Of a stretch of 64,000 nt of DNA, positions 1-12,399 are shown piece by piece. Numbering within the stretch: position 1 is the stretch's first letter; each line of letters begins with the position of its first letter. The stretch comes from Nissolia schottii. Lineage: Eukaryota; Streptophyta; Magnoliopsida; Fabales; Fabaceae. The notes beneath the pieces are model-generated. The model was not told the origin of the DNA and did not search any database. It saw only the letters and a program-made list of their open reading frames with translations. Location of the stretch: NCBI GenBank assembly GCA_003254905.1, contig QANU01047353.1:681699-745698 (forward strand), read 5' to 3'. The translations under genes and the position numbers were made by a program.

Positions 1-102
1 TATCACACAGTTTCCAACTAGAGGTGGCAGTTAGGTAAAGTTCTCCTGGTGTCCTTGTGCACTTGCACTATGACCAACCACTCTGGCTTAAACTTTGTGC
101 AG

Positions 103-3100
103 GTAGGTGTAATCATCATACCAAGAAAGCATATCATGGGACAGGTAGATGAAAGAGCCTTCAAAACACTGGTTATTCTGATATCTGCATCACTGTGTAT
201 TATAGTCATTGGATGGGTTTGCATCTTGATACTGACGAATGGAGTGTCCAAGGAAATGAAACTAAGAGCAGAACTGATCAGCCATCTCGAAGCGAGACGG
301 AAGGCAGAGGCCTCAAGCAACTATAAAAGTCAATTTCTCGCAAACATGAGGTTGGTTTTTTCAATTTCAATGTGAAAATGAAGAAAATTAATCATGCTGC
401 ATTCACATAGAGATGAAAAGGTCACTATCCTATCCAATTTATGATTTAGAGAACAAAGAACAATATATATCCAATAGTTGATCAGTATAGTGTCATTTTT
501 ATTGGGTGCATTACAGCCATGAACTAAGGACACCCATGGCAGCCGTAATCGGGTTACTCGACATTCTTATGTCTGACGACTGTCTCACGAACGAACAATG
601 CGCAACAGTTACTCAGATAAGAAAATGCTCGACCGCCCTGCTACGCCTTCTTAATAACATCTTGGATCTGAGCAAGGTAACATATTAATTAGGCTAAGCC
701 TTTTTGTTCAAGTAACTGAAAAAACTAACGCCAAGTTCCTTTACCATTGTGACTAAAATTGTACTTATTATTTATTTTGGAAATGCCTTCTAATAATGTA
801 TAGAATATAGGTGGAATCAGGAAAACTGGTTCTAGAAGATGCAGAATTCGACTTGGGACGGGAACTCGAGGGGCTTGTAGATATGTTCTCTGTGCAGTGC
901 ATTAACCACAGTGTAGAGACTGTCTTAGACCTATCTGGTATGAATCTCATTTTGGTTGCACAAGAGATTTTAATTTCAGCGAGAATTTGGTGATTAGAAA
1001 CCTCTTCAACAAGTTTGAGATGTATCTAGCTGTTTTTCTGCAGATGATATGCCAAAGCTAGTTCGGGGTGATTCGGCTAGGGTAGTCCAAATTTTCGCAA
1101 ATTTGATCAACAACTCGATTAAGTTTACTCAATGTAAGTCAAACATTTCTGGTCTAGTTTTTCTATAGAATAGTGTCGGTGAAGTATACGTGTGTGTATA
1201 TATATATATATACACACTGGGAATGGATCCTCTCATGTGATTTACATGGCCTTGTCATGTATGATCGCTTACCGTTGATTCTCTTGTGTCATATCTTGGC
1301 TGGGTCCCACCTCTTGAATCAATGTTAAGAGATAAGACATGAACAGATGATGTGAAAATTCAACATGAGATGATCGATTTGATAAACTAATAAGTTGCAA
1401 CTTGCAAGTGTCAAGCTCAAAGTATCAATCATAGGAGCATTAAAGAAAAAATCTGATCTGTTGTTGCTGAATAAAATAAGTGATCATATGATATGAATAT
1501 TCATTAGCATGTTCCTTGAGAATTTCAAAGATCTAATAAATAGTGATGCGCTTAAACGCTGAAGGAAGACTAATCTTAACTCTCTGAAATGTTTTACAGC
1601 GGGCCACATTATTCTGAGAGGATGGTGTGAAAACCCAAATTCTTGCAGTGGCGGTGCAAATTATCTTGTTGAGCAGAAGAAATCACGGTGTGCACAAAAG
1701 GCTGGAGCAAAGCAACATGAGAACCATGCAAAGAGGACTTCCAAGAAGGATAACAAAATGATCCTTTGGTTCGAAGTTGACGACACAGGCTGCGGTATGA
1801 ACCTAAAAACTCGTCTCAAGTTTATTGGTAAATCATAATGATTTTCTTCCCATTTATTTGACACGTTTATGTCTAATTCATATGCATTCCATGCATTTAT
1901 AGGTATTGACCCAAGTAAATGGGATTCTGTGTTTGAAAGCTTTGAGCAAGCAGATCCATCGACTACTAGACTGTAAGTACTCCAAATTTGAAAGAAAAAT
2001 AAGGTGTAAATCTGCTAACAAATTAACATGACCTTATTATCTGATGTTGTTGTCATTGTACTTCCAAATTCATTTGAACAAGGATTGGTTAAACTTTATC
2101 GGCTGAAGATTTAAGGAGTGCTGAAACTTTTACTCATTTCAGGCACGGAGGCACTGGTCTTGGTCTTTGCATCGTCCGAAGCTTGGTGAGTTAGACCCTT
2201 TATATGCATTTGTGTACCCAAATTTTCTAGAGGAGTTATGTATTAATAACATTTGGATTTAAGTTGTAATGGTGGTAAATCTGCTTTTAAGAAATTTAAG
2301 GATGAGGAATCATAATGTTAAGAACTGGGAATGTCAGTTATCATACTGGTGAATTTGGCGAAATAATTTTGCATGTACTTGATGAAAGATAACAGGTGCA
2401 CCAGCATGAACATGTAATTATGCCATATAAATTGATGAAGCTAACAGTTATATAGTTGCATGTTTTGAACTTCAAAAATGTTTTGAACACAAGCAAATAT
2501 AACTCCATTTGATCTCTTTAGTTCTGTGGGGATGGCAGGTCAATAAGATGGGTGGAGAAATCAAGGTTGTCAAAAAGGATGGACCAGGAACACTGATGCG
2601 ATTATGCCTCCGCCTTAGCGCACCCGGCGATGCCACAGAACAACATTGCCAAGTTGATTTCGCTAACAACGGATTAGTGGTGGGTAGTAGAATCGTTACA
2701 CTCTTGGCATTGAATAATTACAAAGATAATAATCAGCCCTTGAAATAAGAAAGTGTCAATGCAGGTACTTCTTGCACTACATGGCAACATAGGTAGATCA
2801 ATCACATCCAAGTGGTTACAGAAAAATGGGGTTTACACTATGGAGGCATCAGAATGGAATGGATTAACACAAATTCTGAGGGAACTCTTCCACACAAGAA
2901 CTTCAGCACATAACAATGACAATGACAGTAATGCCTTTGATGCGCATTATCCGGTACACGAGAGTTTGAAGTCCAAGTTACTTAGCATGCAAGAAATTAG
3001 GAACCCTTATTTTGTCATTGCACTTGACATAGGGCTACTTGACTTGAGCACAAGTATATGGAAAGAACAACTTAACTTCCTCCAAAAGTACTTTTGTAGA

Positions 3101-5281
3101 GCTAAGTTTGTGTGGGTCCTAAACCATGACACATCCAACACCATAAAGATGGAACTTAGAAGGAAAGGGCATATGCTAACATTTAACAAGCCCCTATACA
3201 AAGCTAAGATGGTTCATATTTTGGAGGCAGTTATCAAAGAGAAACACCTTGAGACACATGAGAAAAATATGGATGAGTTTCTTGAGAGTGATTATAATCA
3301 TTGTGATGCTGCTAGCTCAGATGATTCTGATATATCTAAGATGGGTCCTTCTAATCATGTTAGTGCTAATGGAGATAAACAAGGAGAAGAAGCAGATAAA
3401 TCACATGCATCATCAGAATATCAGATAAATAACCGTTTAGTAGGATTAACCAATGAATGTACGGAAGATAATGCTCCAACGAAGGAAGAGTTATGTCAAA
3501 ACAATGCCAAATCCAATGATGTCATGGCAGAAGCTACTCCTAGATCATTGTCTACGAAGGGTGAGTTTGGATAGCACCACTTATGAATTTCTATTTAACT
3601 TTTAAGTAGTCAAAAGTCATTTTATACATGTTTGAGTTAAATTGTTGTGCAACTTATGGCTTTAGGAAAAAATCGTGTTTAGTACTTTTTGGGAAGCCGG
3701 AATAATTAGCTTATCAAAAAAGTCTCGCGCATAGCTTTCTAGAGACAATCACTACAATCTAAAATAAGCACTTATATTCCTATGTACCCAAATACTCCCT
3801 CCGTCCACTTTTATCTGTCACTTTTAACTTTTAAATACATTATTGATTCAATATATCGGAATGCAAATTGTATCAAGATACATTGAATCAATATTGTATC
3901 TAAAAGTCAAAAGTGACAGATAAAAATGCACGGAGGGAGTGCAGAATAACTTGTACTTTTTATACAAGTCCTTTTATAAGAAACTCTTTTTTATGTAAGG
4001 ACTTAATTGAGTTGTTTACCCAAACGGGACCTAAACAAACATCTTTTTCAATAGGAGCTCCCCAAGGCGAAGATTCTAACTGCAGCGAAGCACACAGTAG
4101 GATCACTAGCTCAAGTAAAGCAATGATTGGAAAAAAATCTCTTGAAGGCTTGAGGATATTGCTTGCAGAAGACACCCCAGTGATTCAAAGGGTAGCAACC
4201 ATAATGCTTGAAAAGATGGGAGCCATAGTTGTTGCTGTTGGTGATGGACAACAAGCAGTGGATGCTTTGAATGGCATGCTTGGTGTTGAAGATTGTAGGA
4301 GGGAGTCTCTCTTGAAGGAAAGAAGCACAAGATCATCATCTCAAACTGAGATCCTCAGTTGCCCTTCATATGACTTGGTCCTAATGGATTGTCAGGTATG
4401 AACTAGAAGAAAAATCATATTATAGTCTATTTGGTTTTTGTTTTCATTTCTTGTTCTCATCTCTTGAGTTTCTTTCTTTCAGGATTTTGTGAAAGAAATA
4501 ATGAAAGTAGAAAATGTATGTTTTCACTAGTTCCTTCACTAAATCACCAAAACGGGAAATATAAACACGAAATGAAAACCTAAACCAATCAAACTCGTAG
4601 TCTTACTTTATTTTATAGTAGTGTTATTTGAACATAGCTTTTGTATACACTCATTTTGAAACATGGAGGATCACGTATAAATAAGTGAGGATTTCAGTTA
4701 TGTTATTGATGAAATATGCCTGTGCGAAAACATAGAAAACTATGTATTAATGGTGATTTAATTTATTTTAATGGTGAATATTCACATCCATTATTTGTTA
4801 TCTCATTGCATTCACTAGTAGCATAACTAAAACCTCCATTTATGAAGTGAGTGTCTAAAACATATGCTCCAAACACATTTCCCTTAATTTTAATAACTTT
4901 AGGAGCTCCTTCATTTCCTATACAAGAAAAACAAAAGTGATTGCCATACATTGCTAGGAAATAGTAGTGCCCCAACATGTTAAGTTGTTCTCTTCTACAT
5001 ACTGAATTTTTTAGCTTAATGTTTTTGATTCCTTCTGTCTTTGTGATAAAAATTGAAAAAAGCAGATGCCGAAGATGGATGGATACGAGGCAACAAAAGC
5101 AATAAGGAAATCAGAAGTGGGAACTGGCTTCCACATTCCAATTGTTGCCCTAACAGCTCATGCAATGTCATGTGATGAAGCCAAATGCCTTGAGGTTGGC
5201 ATGGATGCTTATTTGACAAAGCCAATTGACTTCAAACTCATGGAATCCACCATTCTTTCACTCACCACAATAACATCTTGA
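103..5281 (+). CDS. AHK1: Hybrid sensor histidine kinase, AHK1 (osmosensor) type, 5' end outside the window
   Basis: Membrane histidine kinase that autophosphorylates and passes phosphate by His-Asp relay to HPt proteins; Arabidopsis AHK1 is linked to osmotic and drought signalling. Exons read as 103-350, 517-676, 811-937, 1044-1133, 1600-1794, 1903-1972, 2143-2185, 2539-2679, 2765-3560, 4055-4395 and 5066-5281; all junctions are GT-AG and phases agree, giving 808 residues. The first exon has a transmembrane segment ([16 protein letters not shown]) followed by the linker helix. The H-box SHELRTPM straddles the first intron (phospho-His at 518-520). Then come the N-box ([10 protein letters not shown]), G1 (DDTGCGID), the F-box of the ATPase (FESFEQAD) and G2 ([10 protein letters not shown]). 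The C-terminal receiver has AEDTPV, the phospho-acceptor Asp in [21 protein letters not shown] and LTKPID. About 400 N-terminal residues (extracytoplasmic sensor region) are expected upstream of base 1. The start at 103 is a splice acceptor, not an initiation codon; an in-frame stop lies at 19-21. Confidence 0.93.
3795..3939. mobile_element. Stowaway-like MITE inside the intron between kinase exons 9 and 10
   Basis: The 145-bp element begins CTCCCTCCGTCCACTTTTAT and ends with its near-perfect inverted complement (…GCACGGAGGGAG). The terminal inverted repeats extend about 30 bp and the interior is AT-rich. The left flank is TA; the right flank is TG, so one copy of the expected TA target duplication seems mutated. 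The CTCCCTCCG terminus is the hallmark of plant Stowaway MITEs. It lies wholly within an intron (3561-4054) and does not disturb the splice sites. Confidence 0.85.
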
Positions 5282-5961
5282 TTTCTGACATTATGCTGAA
5301 GCTAACAAAAGGGTTTGGCTTAGACAGGATAGACTAGAAGAAAATGTGTATAGAAGTTTGTTTTGGTCTAAACAGCATACATCCTTGTACCGGAGGCAAT
5401 CTTGCTCGAGGAGGGTAGGTCTTCTTGAGCAGGAAAGCTCTTCCTTTTGAGTTTTAACGCAACAACATACAAGGGATTTGAACCCAAAACCTCTCTAATC
5501 AAGCTAAAACAACCTCTGCTAATTGATCGACACGGTTGTTAAATGTATATAGAAGTCTACCACCTATTAACATCAGAAAATATATAGTCCAATTTTCCTG
5601 AATTGATTCACTTGTACAGCAATTGGCTGAAGTTAAGCCCTTTGCTCCTTCCATTATTTCATAGAAGGCCAACTTTTATTTTTCTTCTATTAAGGCCAAA
5701 TTCTGTCTATGCATGATTGCATTGTATTAAATAAACTAGCAATGCTACACAGCTAGAAAAATAATGATCGAATATTTCATAGAAATTATGACGGTTTCTT
5801 AATGAAACAAAATGATATAACTCACATGTTCCTTTAAGAGTCGATAATATGTCATGTTATTCTGTAAAGTAATTTCAACTATTTCTAAAAAAAACATTAT
5901 ATTATATGATAGAAATAAATACAGTAACCCAAGAATCCCATTTACGACAACCCTTCGATGA
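5282..5961. other. 3' flank of the kinase gene; possible degraded SINE-like sequence
   Basis: No coding region is seen. Around 5470-5530 a stretch reads, on the minus strand, like a decayed tRNA-derived repeat with a B-box-like GTTCAAATCC, but no boundaries or target duplication could be set. The remainder is AT-rich 3' flanking sequence. Confidence 0.4.
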
Positions 5962-6053
5962 CTAAGCGAATTCTCGAAGTGGCATGTCGGTTTGCGATCC
6001 TGCATTCCAACTTCTACTGCCCTCAGTTCGAAACAGCAAACCACCAACTCCAC
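5962..6053 (-). pseudogene. Possible orphan terminal exon of an unidentified gene
   Basis: Read on the minus strand, a pyrimidine-rich tract ending TTTTTGTAG is followed by about 30 codons with balanced, protein-like composition (GVGGLLFRTEGSRSWNAG…, ending PLREFA and a stop). This is compatible with a terminal coding exon. No matching upstream exon is visible between 6054 and the PAD promoter, so it may be a gene fragment or chance. I do not recognise the protein. Confidence 0.3.
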
Positions 6054-6467
6054 CTACAAAAATATACATGTAAGAAAAGAAAAAAAAAAAGGAAGGTGAC
6101 ATCGAATGATTCATTTAATTCATTTTTATTTTAGAGTAGAAAAATGTCACCCCATCATAAAAAAATATCAATTTTTGTAAATGTTAATTATAAGATTAAA
6201 CAAAGTAATATGACTTAATTATTCATATAAAAATTAACATAAATGTCACATCTACGTTAAAAAGAAGGGAAAAAAAACAAACACACGTCACATCATTCTA
6301 AAAGGTGGGATGTTCTTGTAAAAAGTAAGAAATAAAACTAAAAAATTACTTATAATATAACTATTAATAGAAAAAAAAAATTCAATTAACGTAACACAGC
6401 ATGAACTATTCTACGTGAGCAGGCTTGGACAAACACACTGTAAAGAATGGACAGCAATGAAATGGGA

Positions 6468-6560
6468 AAGGCCCATTATAAAGCCCATATCACATAACAA
6501 TGGGCCAAAAGGCCCAAATCGAGCCCAATAATAATAATAATAATAATAGTAGTCTTTAGA
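6468..6560 (+). promoter_or_regulatory. Proximal promoter of the PAD gene with clustered GGCCCA / TGGGCC (site II-like) motifs
   Basis: Within about 70 bp upstream of the PAD 5' UTR are several GGCCCA/AGCCCA/TGGGCC motifs (GGCCCATT, TGGGCCAA, AGGCCCAA, AGCCCAAT), then an (AAT)n run. Site II elements of this type are typical of housekeeping and proliferation genes in plants. No clear TATA box was assigned. Confidence 0.6.
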
Positions 6561-6684
6561 CTTGTTCCCTAAGTAGCTGCTGCAGCATCACACAGGAATC
6601 AAACAAATACACTCGTTCACTCTAACAGCAAAAAAGAAAGAAAGAAGAAGAAAAGCTTTTTTGAATCACAAAACACAGAGAACC

Positions 6685-9529
6685 ATGGCGAGGTACGACA
6701 GAGCGATCACGGTGTTCTCCCCCGACGGCCACCTCTTCCAGGTGGAGTACGCCCTCGAGGCCGTCCGCAAGGGCAACGCCGCCGTCGGCGTCCGCGGCAC
6801 CGATAACGTCGTCCTCGGCGTCGAGAAGAAATCCACCGCCAAGCTCCAAGACTCCAGGTTCTCTCTATCCTTCCCCTCCACGTCGTTTCAGGGTTATCAC
6901 CCGTGTAATCCATTCCGAAATTTGGCTTTTACATTTACTTTGAAATGATGATCGTTCGGATTTAATTTATTGTTTTTTGTTCTACTTGTTTTTCTATTAT
7001 TAGTATTTCGGTTAGGCATTTGGGATGTATCCGTGCTGGTGATTTTGCTTTGAATAATTGTTTATTTTTTATTTTTTAGGGTTAGATAGATCAACTTGGT
7101 ACTGAGAATAGCTTTTAGGGTTTGCAATGTGATGGGAACTTTCTGGAATTTTAGACAGTCTTTGTTGACTTAAGTGCTGATTTTACTTCAACGCTAACGA
7201 GGATGCGGTTAGATTTGAACCAATTTTGTTGAACTGAATATGCGAGAAATGAATCACCTGAATTGGAATTGATCTATCGAAGAGTTTTTTATACAGGGAG
7301 TCTGACTAACACAAACAAACTTCGTACTACAGCAGCTAACTCAAGATAAATACTAGTGTTATTCATTAATTGTAGAAATCTTACAAGTAATTGGTGTTTG
7401 ATATTCGAGTATGATGTAGCATTTATAGGTTGATCGTGTTGTACAAGACTCCTCCAAATATGCAACCTTTCAGTTGCTTTGGTTTGCATTATACTCAGTG
7501 ATGATTAGTGTGTTGACAGTGTATGTATGGTACTACACGTTCGAGGGACTTGTATTTAGATTTAGATTTAACCCATTTTTGGGAGGGGGTGTTGGGACTA
7601 TTAGAATTTTTTAGTAGCTGCTTTTACATCTGTAAAGTATGATTTTATTTTACATTTTAATTTAGAGAATGCTTTGTTTGACAGTGGCTTTTATTAAATC
7701 CCTTGATATATGGGCAGAAATCTTGTGGGGATCTCGGGCTTTTGTGATTTACAATACAAATAAAGAAAGTCCGTTGCCGAGATGCCAGTAACTAGTTTCT
7801 GATGAATTGCTGAATGGATTCATTATATTGATCTTCTTGCAATGATGGATATTTGAAAGAATTATCAACTTCTCCTTAGAAACACCATCATGTCGTTTTT
7901 TTTTTCTGTTTTGCAGATCGGTGAGAAAGATTGTCAATCTGGACAATCACATCGCCCTTGCTTGTGCAGGACTAAAAGCTGATGCCCGTGTCCTTGTAAA
8001 CAGGGCACGGGTTGAATGTCAAAGTCACAGGCTTACTGTTGAGGATCCGGTGACTGTAGAGTACATAACTCGCTACATTGCAGGCCTTCAGCAAAAGTAC
8101 ACGCAAAGTGGTGGTGTGCGACCCTTTGGCCTTTCAACCTTGATTGTTGGCTTTGATCCGTACACTGGTACACCATCCCTGTACCAAACAGATCCTTCTG
8201 GTACATTCTCAGCGTGGAAAGCTAATGCAACTGGTAGAAACTCAAACTCTATTCGGGAGTTCCTAGAGAAGAACTACAAAGAAACTTCTGGGCAAGAAAC
8301 CGTTAAATTGGCTATCCGAGCATTGCTTGAAGTGAGTTTGTTTGTTCTTTTGGTGTCTATGGAAGCATGCTTGAGTTTTTTATTTTATCTAGGTTCTTCG
8401 CTGCAACCTTTGCAATGTCTTTTTTCTTGGAAATGCTAAAGGGCATAGGCACTGTTCTTCTCTGCTCTTTGCATGTGTATGTCTTTTGATAATGTCAATG
8501 ACTTGGGAGGAACTTTAATGGTTTCTTCAGTTCCTTATGTTTGCAATGTTATTGAATTGGAAGAAACCTTTACATAAGCTGGTGATTGCAAATTAAGAGT
8601 ATCTTTTGGATAAATCACTTAATGTAAGACTGACATACGTTGATCTTCTTCTCTAACTGTGGAAGTTGGGCTGAACTGACTTTTTCGACTAGTTTAGATT
8701 GGTGTTTAGTAGCTACTTTTCATTATTAGTGGAGATCTTGTTCTTTCTAGTTCTTGATATAGACGCAGTTTCTTGCTAGGTATGGTCATAAATGATGGTT
8801 GATATAGTAGATCAAACTGGAGATATAATGTAGACACAGTTTCTCTGCATAACATTAAAAGCGCAAATCTTATGCACTGATTTATGAAGACATATACCTG
8901 TTTTTCCTGAACTTTTAATTTACATTTTATGATAATCCTATCATGTTCTTGCAAACCATGTGATTCATTGGTACTGTCAATTTTAACCATTGCAAACCAA
9001 TTACTCATTTAGACAATTGTGTGGAATGTCATAAAAACATTTCAGATCTGTAATCTTATATTTCCTAACTTTAGCTTGTGTATGTATTGATATAATTTTA
9101 AAATTTAGTGTTCATTATCATTTTTATTATGATTGTACTTTAATCATGTGCCCACTTCTTCATATATTGTTTGACACATGAATAATAAAACCTGATAAAT
9201 CTGATGTTTGTGTATTGGCTTGGTACAACCAAACAGTGGAATGGATCAAGTGACTCTTTCTATGCATGTTACATGATTACAGTACTACTTTATGCTAGTA
9301 ACTCATTATTTGGAACTGGATCTTGTGAATACACTTATGACTTTTCCTTGTTGGCGTGTGAAATCAGGTTGTGGAGAGTGGAGGTAAGAACATCGAAGTT
9401 GCTGTGATGACTAAGGAGCAGGGCCTGCGCCAACTGGAGGAAGCCGAAATCGATGCCATTGTGGCCGAGATCGAAGCAGAGAAAGCAGCTGCTGAGGCTG
9501 CAAAGAAAGCCCCACCTAAGGAGACATGA
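6685..9529 (+). CDS. PAD1: 20S proteasome subunit alpha4 (PAD; alpha type-7)
   Basis: Structural subunit of the alpha ring of the 20S proteasome, which gates substrate entry in cytosol and nucleus. Three exons: 6685-6857, 7917-8331 and 9368-9529, phases consistent, 249 residues, the family's usual size. The start [20 protein letters not shown] is the canonical alpha-type N-terminus, including the YDR gate motif and the proteasome-A signature. Further marks are [25 protein letters not shown] and the alpha-type GGVRPFG. The C-terminus is an acidic/Ala-Lys helix ([17 protein letters not shown]…). Exon 1 is much more GC-rich than the rest and than its surroundings. An upstream in-frame ATG at 6661 would add MNHKTQRT; I prefer 6685 because it matches the family start and has context AACCATGGC. 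Site II-like motifs lie upstream. Confidence 0.96.
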
Positions 9530-9600
9530 ATTTTCTGTTTCTTTTACTTTGTATTATGCTGAGCATTGTTCTTAGTTCTAGATGTTGGCCTTACTTTACC

Positions 9601-9760
9601 GAAGCTGAAATTGATGCCATCGTGGCTCATGAGATTGAAACACAGAAGAAAACAGCTGCTGCGGCTGCTAAGAAAGATCTTTTAAAGAGCCATGATTTTT
9701 ATGTTACTTTATATTTGCTCGTGAATTGTTCGTGATAGGTGTTGGCTGAACTTAAAATGA
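9601..9760 (+). pseudogene. Degenerate tandem copy of the PAD last-exon end plus 3' UTR
   Basis: Starting 161 bp after the equivalent point in the real exon (9440), the sequence again encodes [20 protein letters not shown], a diverged version of the PAD C-terminus. The sequence after the copy (CATGA…TTTATGTT…GTGTTGGC) also parallels the sequence after the real stop codon. So the unit that duplicated included the end of the coding region and the start of the 3' UTR. It lies downstream of the PAD stop and is probably within its 3' UTR. Confidence 0.75.
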
Positions 9761-10442
9761 CTGCTTTATTGCTTTCGGCTCTTATCAAGTATCTATTTGT
9801 CAAATTGATTTGAATTTACATGTCATTATTAGTGGAAATCACAAATTGAGTTTTGTGTGACAGGAACGAGGTAAATAAACGTTTTAATCATATTGTACAA
9901 TCAATATATATATCTTCGGAGTATAAACAAAAGTGTAAGAAACGGAAACTGTACTTTCTCGACGAGTAATCAAGAGGCCTGAAACATAGTTATGGATTAG
10001 GTTTTTGTAAAGTGAAGTTTGCCCTTTAGATGATGAAGTGTACACATTTTAACTGTTAAAATTGTAATCAACGGCGATAAATGCACATAATTATTTTTTT
10101 AAGCAATTTTAATTAAAAAATTGTCACTATTTTTTTATAATCAATCATTAGTGTTCATATATGCATTTTAACTTTTAAAGTGTAATTTACATGAGTCGTG
10201 AAAAAGACTAAATTAAAATATTAGTCATTGTACTATCATTCAATTTGGATTATGAATTTTTTTTTTAAAAAAAATTCTTTAAACTTTTGTTCCTTACAAT
10301 TTTGTTAACCTTTAGGAATTGAAAATCTAATGGATGAAAGAAAAGATAAGGAGTATATCTTAAATGATACACTATAACTTAAAAAGTAAAAATAATTGAT
10401 GATGACAAAGGCAGAAAAAATAGAAGGAAAACATAAAAAGAT
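9761..10442. other. AT-rich intergenic sequence, nothing recognised
   Basis: Runs of A/T and no coherent reading frame on either strand. It separates the PAD 3' end from the tRNA gene. Confidence 0.5.
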
Positions 10443-10516
10443 TGGCCCATGCAGGTCTCGAACCTGCGACCTTCGCGTTATTAGCACGACGCTCTAACCA
10501 ACTGAGCTAATAGGCC
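10443..10516 (-). tRNA. tRNA-Ile (anticodon AAU)
   Basis: The reverse complement is a 74-nt tRNA starting GGCCTATTAGCTCAGTTGG with an intact A box. The anticodon loop reads CTAATAA with anticodon AAT. The T arm is GCAGGTTCGAGACCTGC (B box GGTTCGAGACC), the acceptor stem pairs GGCCTAT with ATGGGCC through a G-T pair, and the discriminator base is A. No intron. It is divergent from the small gene starting at 10655. Confidence 0.96.
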
Positions 10517-10654
10517 GTCTGTTTATTGATCCTGTCATAAAGTACACATCAACATCAAGTCAACCCTGGTTCAGAGCTAGTATAAGTGGGGAAAGAGGAG
10601 CAGCGACATCAATTCTTCGCATTTTTTCTGATATTGCTATACGCACACAACGGC

Positions 10655-12267
10655 ATGATCGACGATTTCGAGGTTCTCTCTATCTCTTTTCATCCTTTTA
10701 TACTTTTTCAAATCATAAAATCTCGCTTTTCATGCTTTCAAATTCCTTTATCATCATAAACCCTAAATTCGTTGTCCCCCCCCACCCCCCCAAACCTTTG
10801 ACTCAACGTTCTTTTAGCCCCTTTCGGGAAAATCTGATACCTTTGATGCCTGAAAGAACTTGTTGGTAGTCATCAGTTTTCGATTTATTTTATTTTGTTC
10901 TCTCTGATTCTTGAATCTGATTGGAACGTGTCTCAGTAATTTTTTGCTTTGTGTTTTTTTTTTTTTTTTTGATCAATAGTTTAACTTGGGTTATGAATCT
11001 ATTACTTTATATGTATCCATAATAAGTTGTAATTCATTGTCTGTTTCTTGCTGCTGAGTGATAATTGTGAGAGAATTTCATTGTTATTTTGCTAGGTTTA
11101 ATAGTTCATGGTAGTGAGTGTTTCAGAAACTGCTTAAGAATTCTGTGTGTCTGTGTAAGCTTGAATCAAATAGTGTCAACATTAAAAAGGTCTTATGGTT
11201 TGATTCTTGACGGTAGTAGTTCTTTGTTGATAGGTAATCTGTCAGTACTACCTTGAGGCCGAAAGTAAGATGTTGCCGCTTTTCGGTCCCCCCCCCCCCC
11301 TTTTTGTCCTGGTTGACACTTGCATTGCCCTTCTTCTTTTAAAGTAAACCCTCACACCCTTGTATGAAACTCCCTTGTATTGTTATTCGGAGACTTGTTG
11401 ATTGAAGCTGAGTTTTGGGTGTGATTTATTCTCATTATGGTTGCTGGATGGTGCACCCTTTGTCTTAAACTGATTTCTTTTTCCTGTATGCATGAAGGCA
11501 AGATAGTAAACTTTCGTAGCGAATTCATCTGAGAATCTTCGAATGTTGCCTCCTTATTTGTCTTTGGATTTTCATTTTCAGTATATCGGTTGTTGTTTCC
11601 TGTGAAAATCTATTAATTTTGACAAATTGGTGGTATTAGTTATGGTTTAAAACCTAGAAACACAAAAAGTAACATTGATGTTTGTGTTTTTAGTTGCAAG
11701 CTATAGCTTATTTAGACTTTTGTTTGGTGTAACATTTCAAATTATATCCCCTTGCTGAATGAAACAGCAGAACATTTGGTTTTTGACATTAACAACTCAA
11801 ACGTCTGTAATTCAAAATATCCTATGGTTTTTGAGAAAACAATTAACCAATTAAGTCAAGATAGTACTCTGATTCTCTTTGAACAATGGTATGTGAAAGA
11901 GCTGAATTCGGTTTCAGGTAGAAGAGAGAAAGCAAGCTGCCGCTGATGTATTGTTTCAATACTCAAAATTCGTGATGGCATGCATTGGAAATCAGGCTCG
12001 ACCATGTGATATGAGGTTACATTTGATGAAGGTATGACATGGAATTCTCTGCTATTTCCCCCCATTAGTGACTGCACTTGTTCGGTTATATATGCTTTCG
12101 TACGTTTTATGAACGCTATTATCATTTTTCAGGAGATTTCGGGTCTGCCAACTTCTCTGAATAGAGAATCGCCGCAGACCGCAGCCTCCCCTGATGCAAT
12201 GGGCGAATCCTCAAGCTCGGGAACAACTAAACTAGATAAAGTAGACAGTTTTCAGTTTAGGGTTTAA
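10655..12267 (+). CDS. Small protein of unknown function, 88 residues, three exons
   Basis: Exons 10655-10672, 11918-12031 and 12133-12267. The first coding exon has only six codons (MIDDFE); the second carries VEERKQAAADVLFQYSKFVM and a CIGNQARPCDMRLHLMKE stretch, which looks structured and conserved. The tail is Ser/Thr-rich and probably disordered (SPDAMGESSSSGTTKLDK). Exon 2 and 3 borders are good GT-AG sites with phase 0. The first donor (GAG/GTTCTC) is weak, so the exact start is less sure. No signal peptide or membrane segment. I cannot name the family. The 1.2-kb first intron contains poly-C runs at about 10779-10791 and 11288-11300. Confidence 0.65.
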
Positions 12268-12399
12268 TGTACAAGCTTTTTGGCTTTGGCCATGGCACAT
12301 ATAAGGTGGTCATTGCTAGATAAAAATAATGTCTCAGATTGGTATTTCAGCAGTTCCTTCAGTTTAAAATTGTTTTTTGTGCCCTAGAATCTGTTTAGT

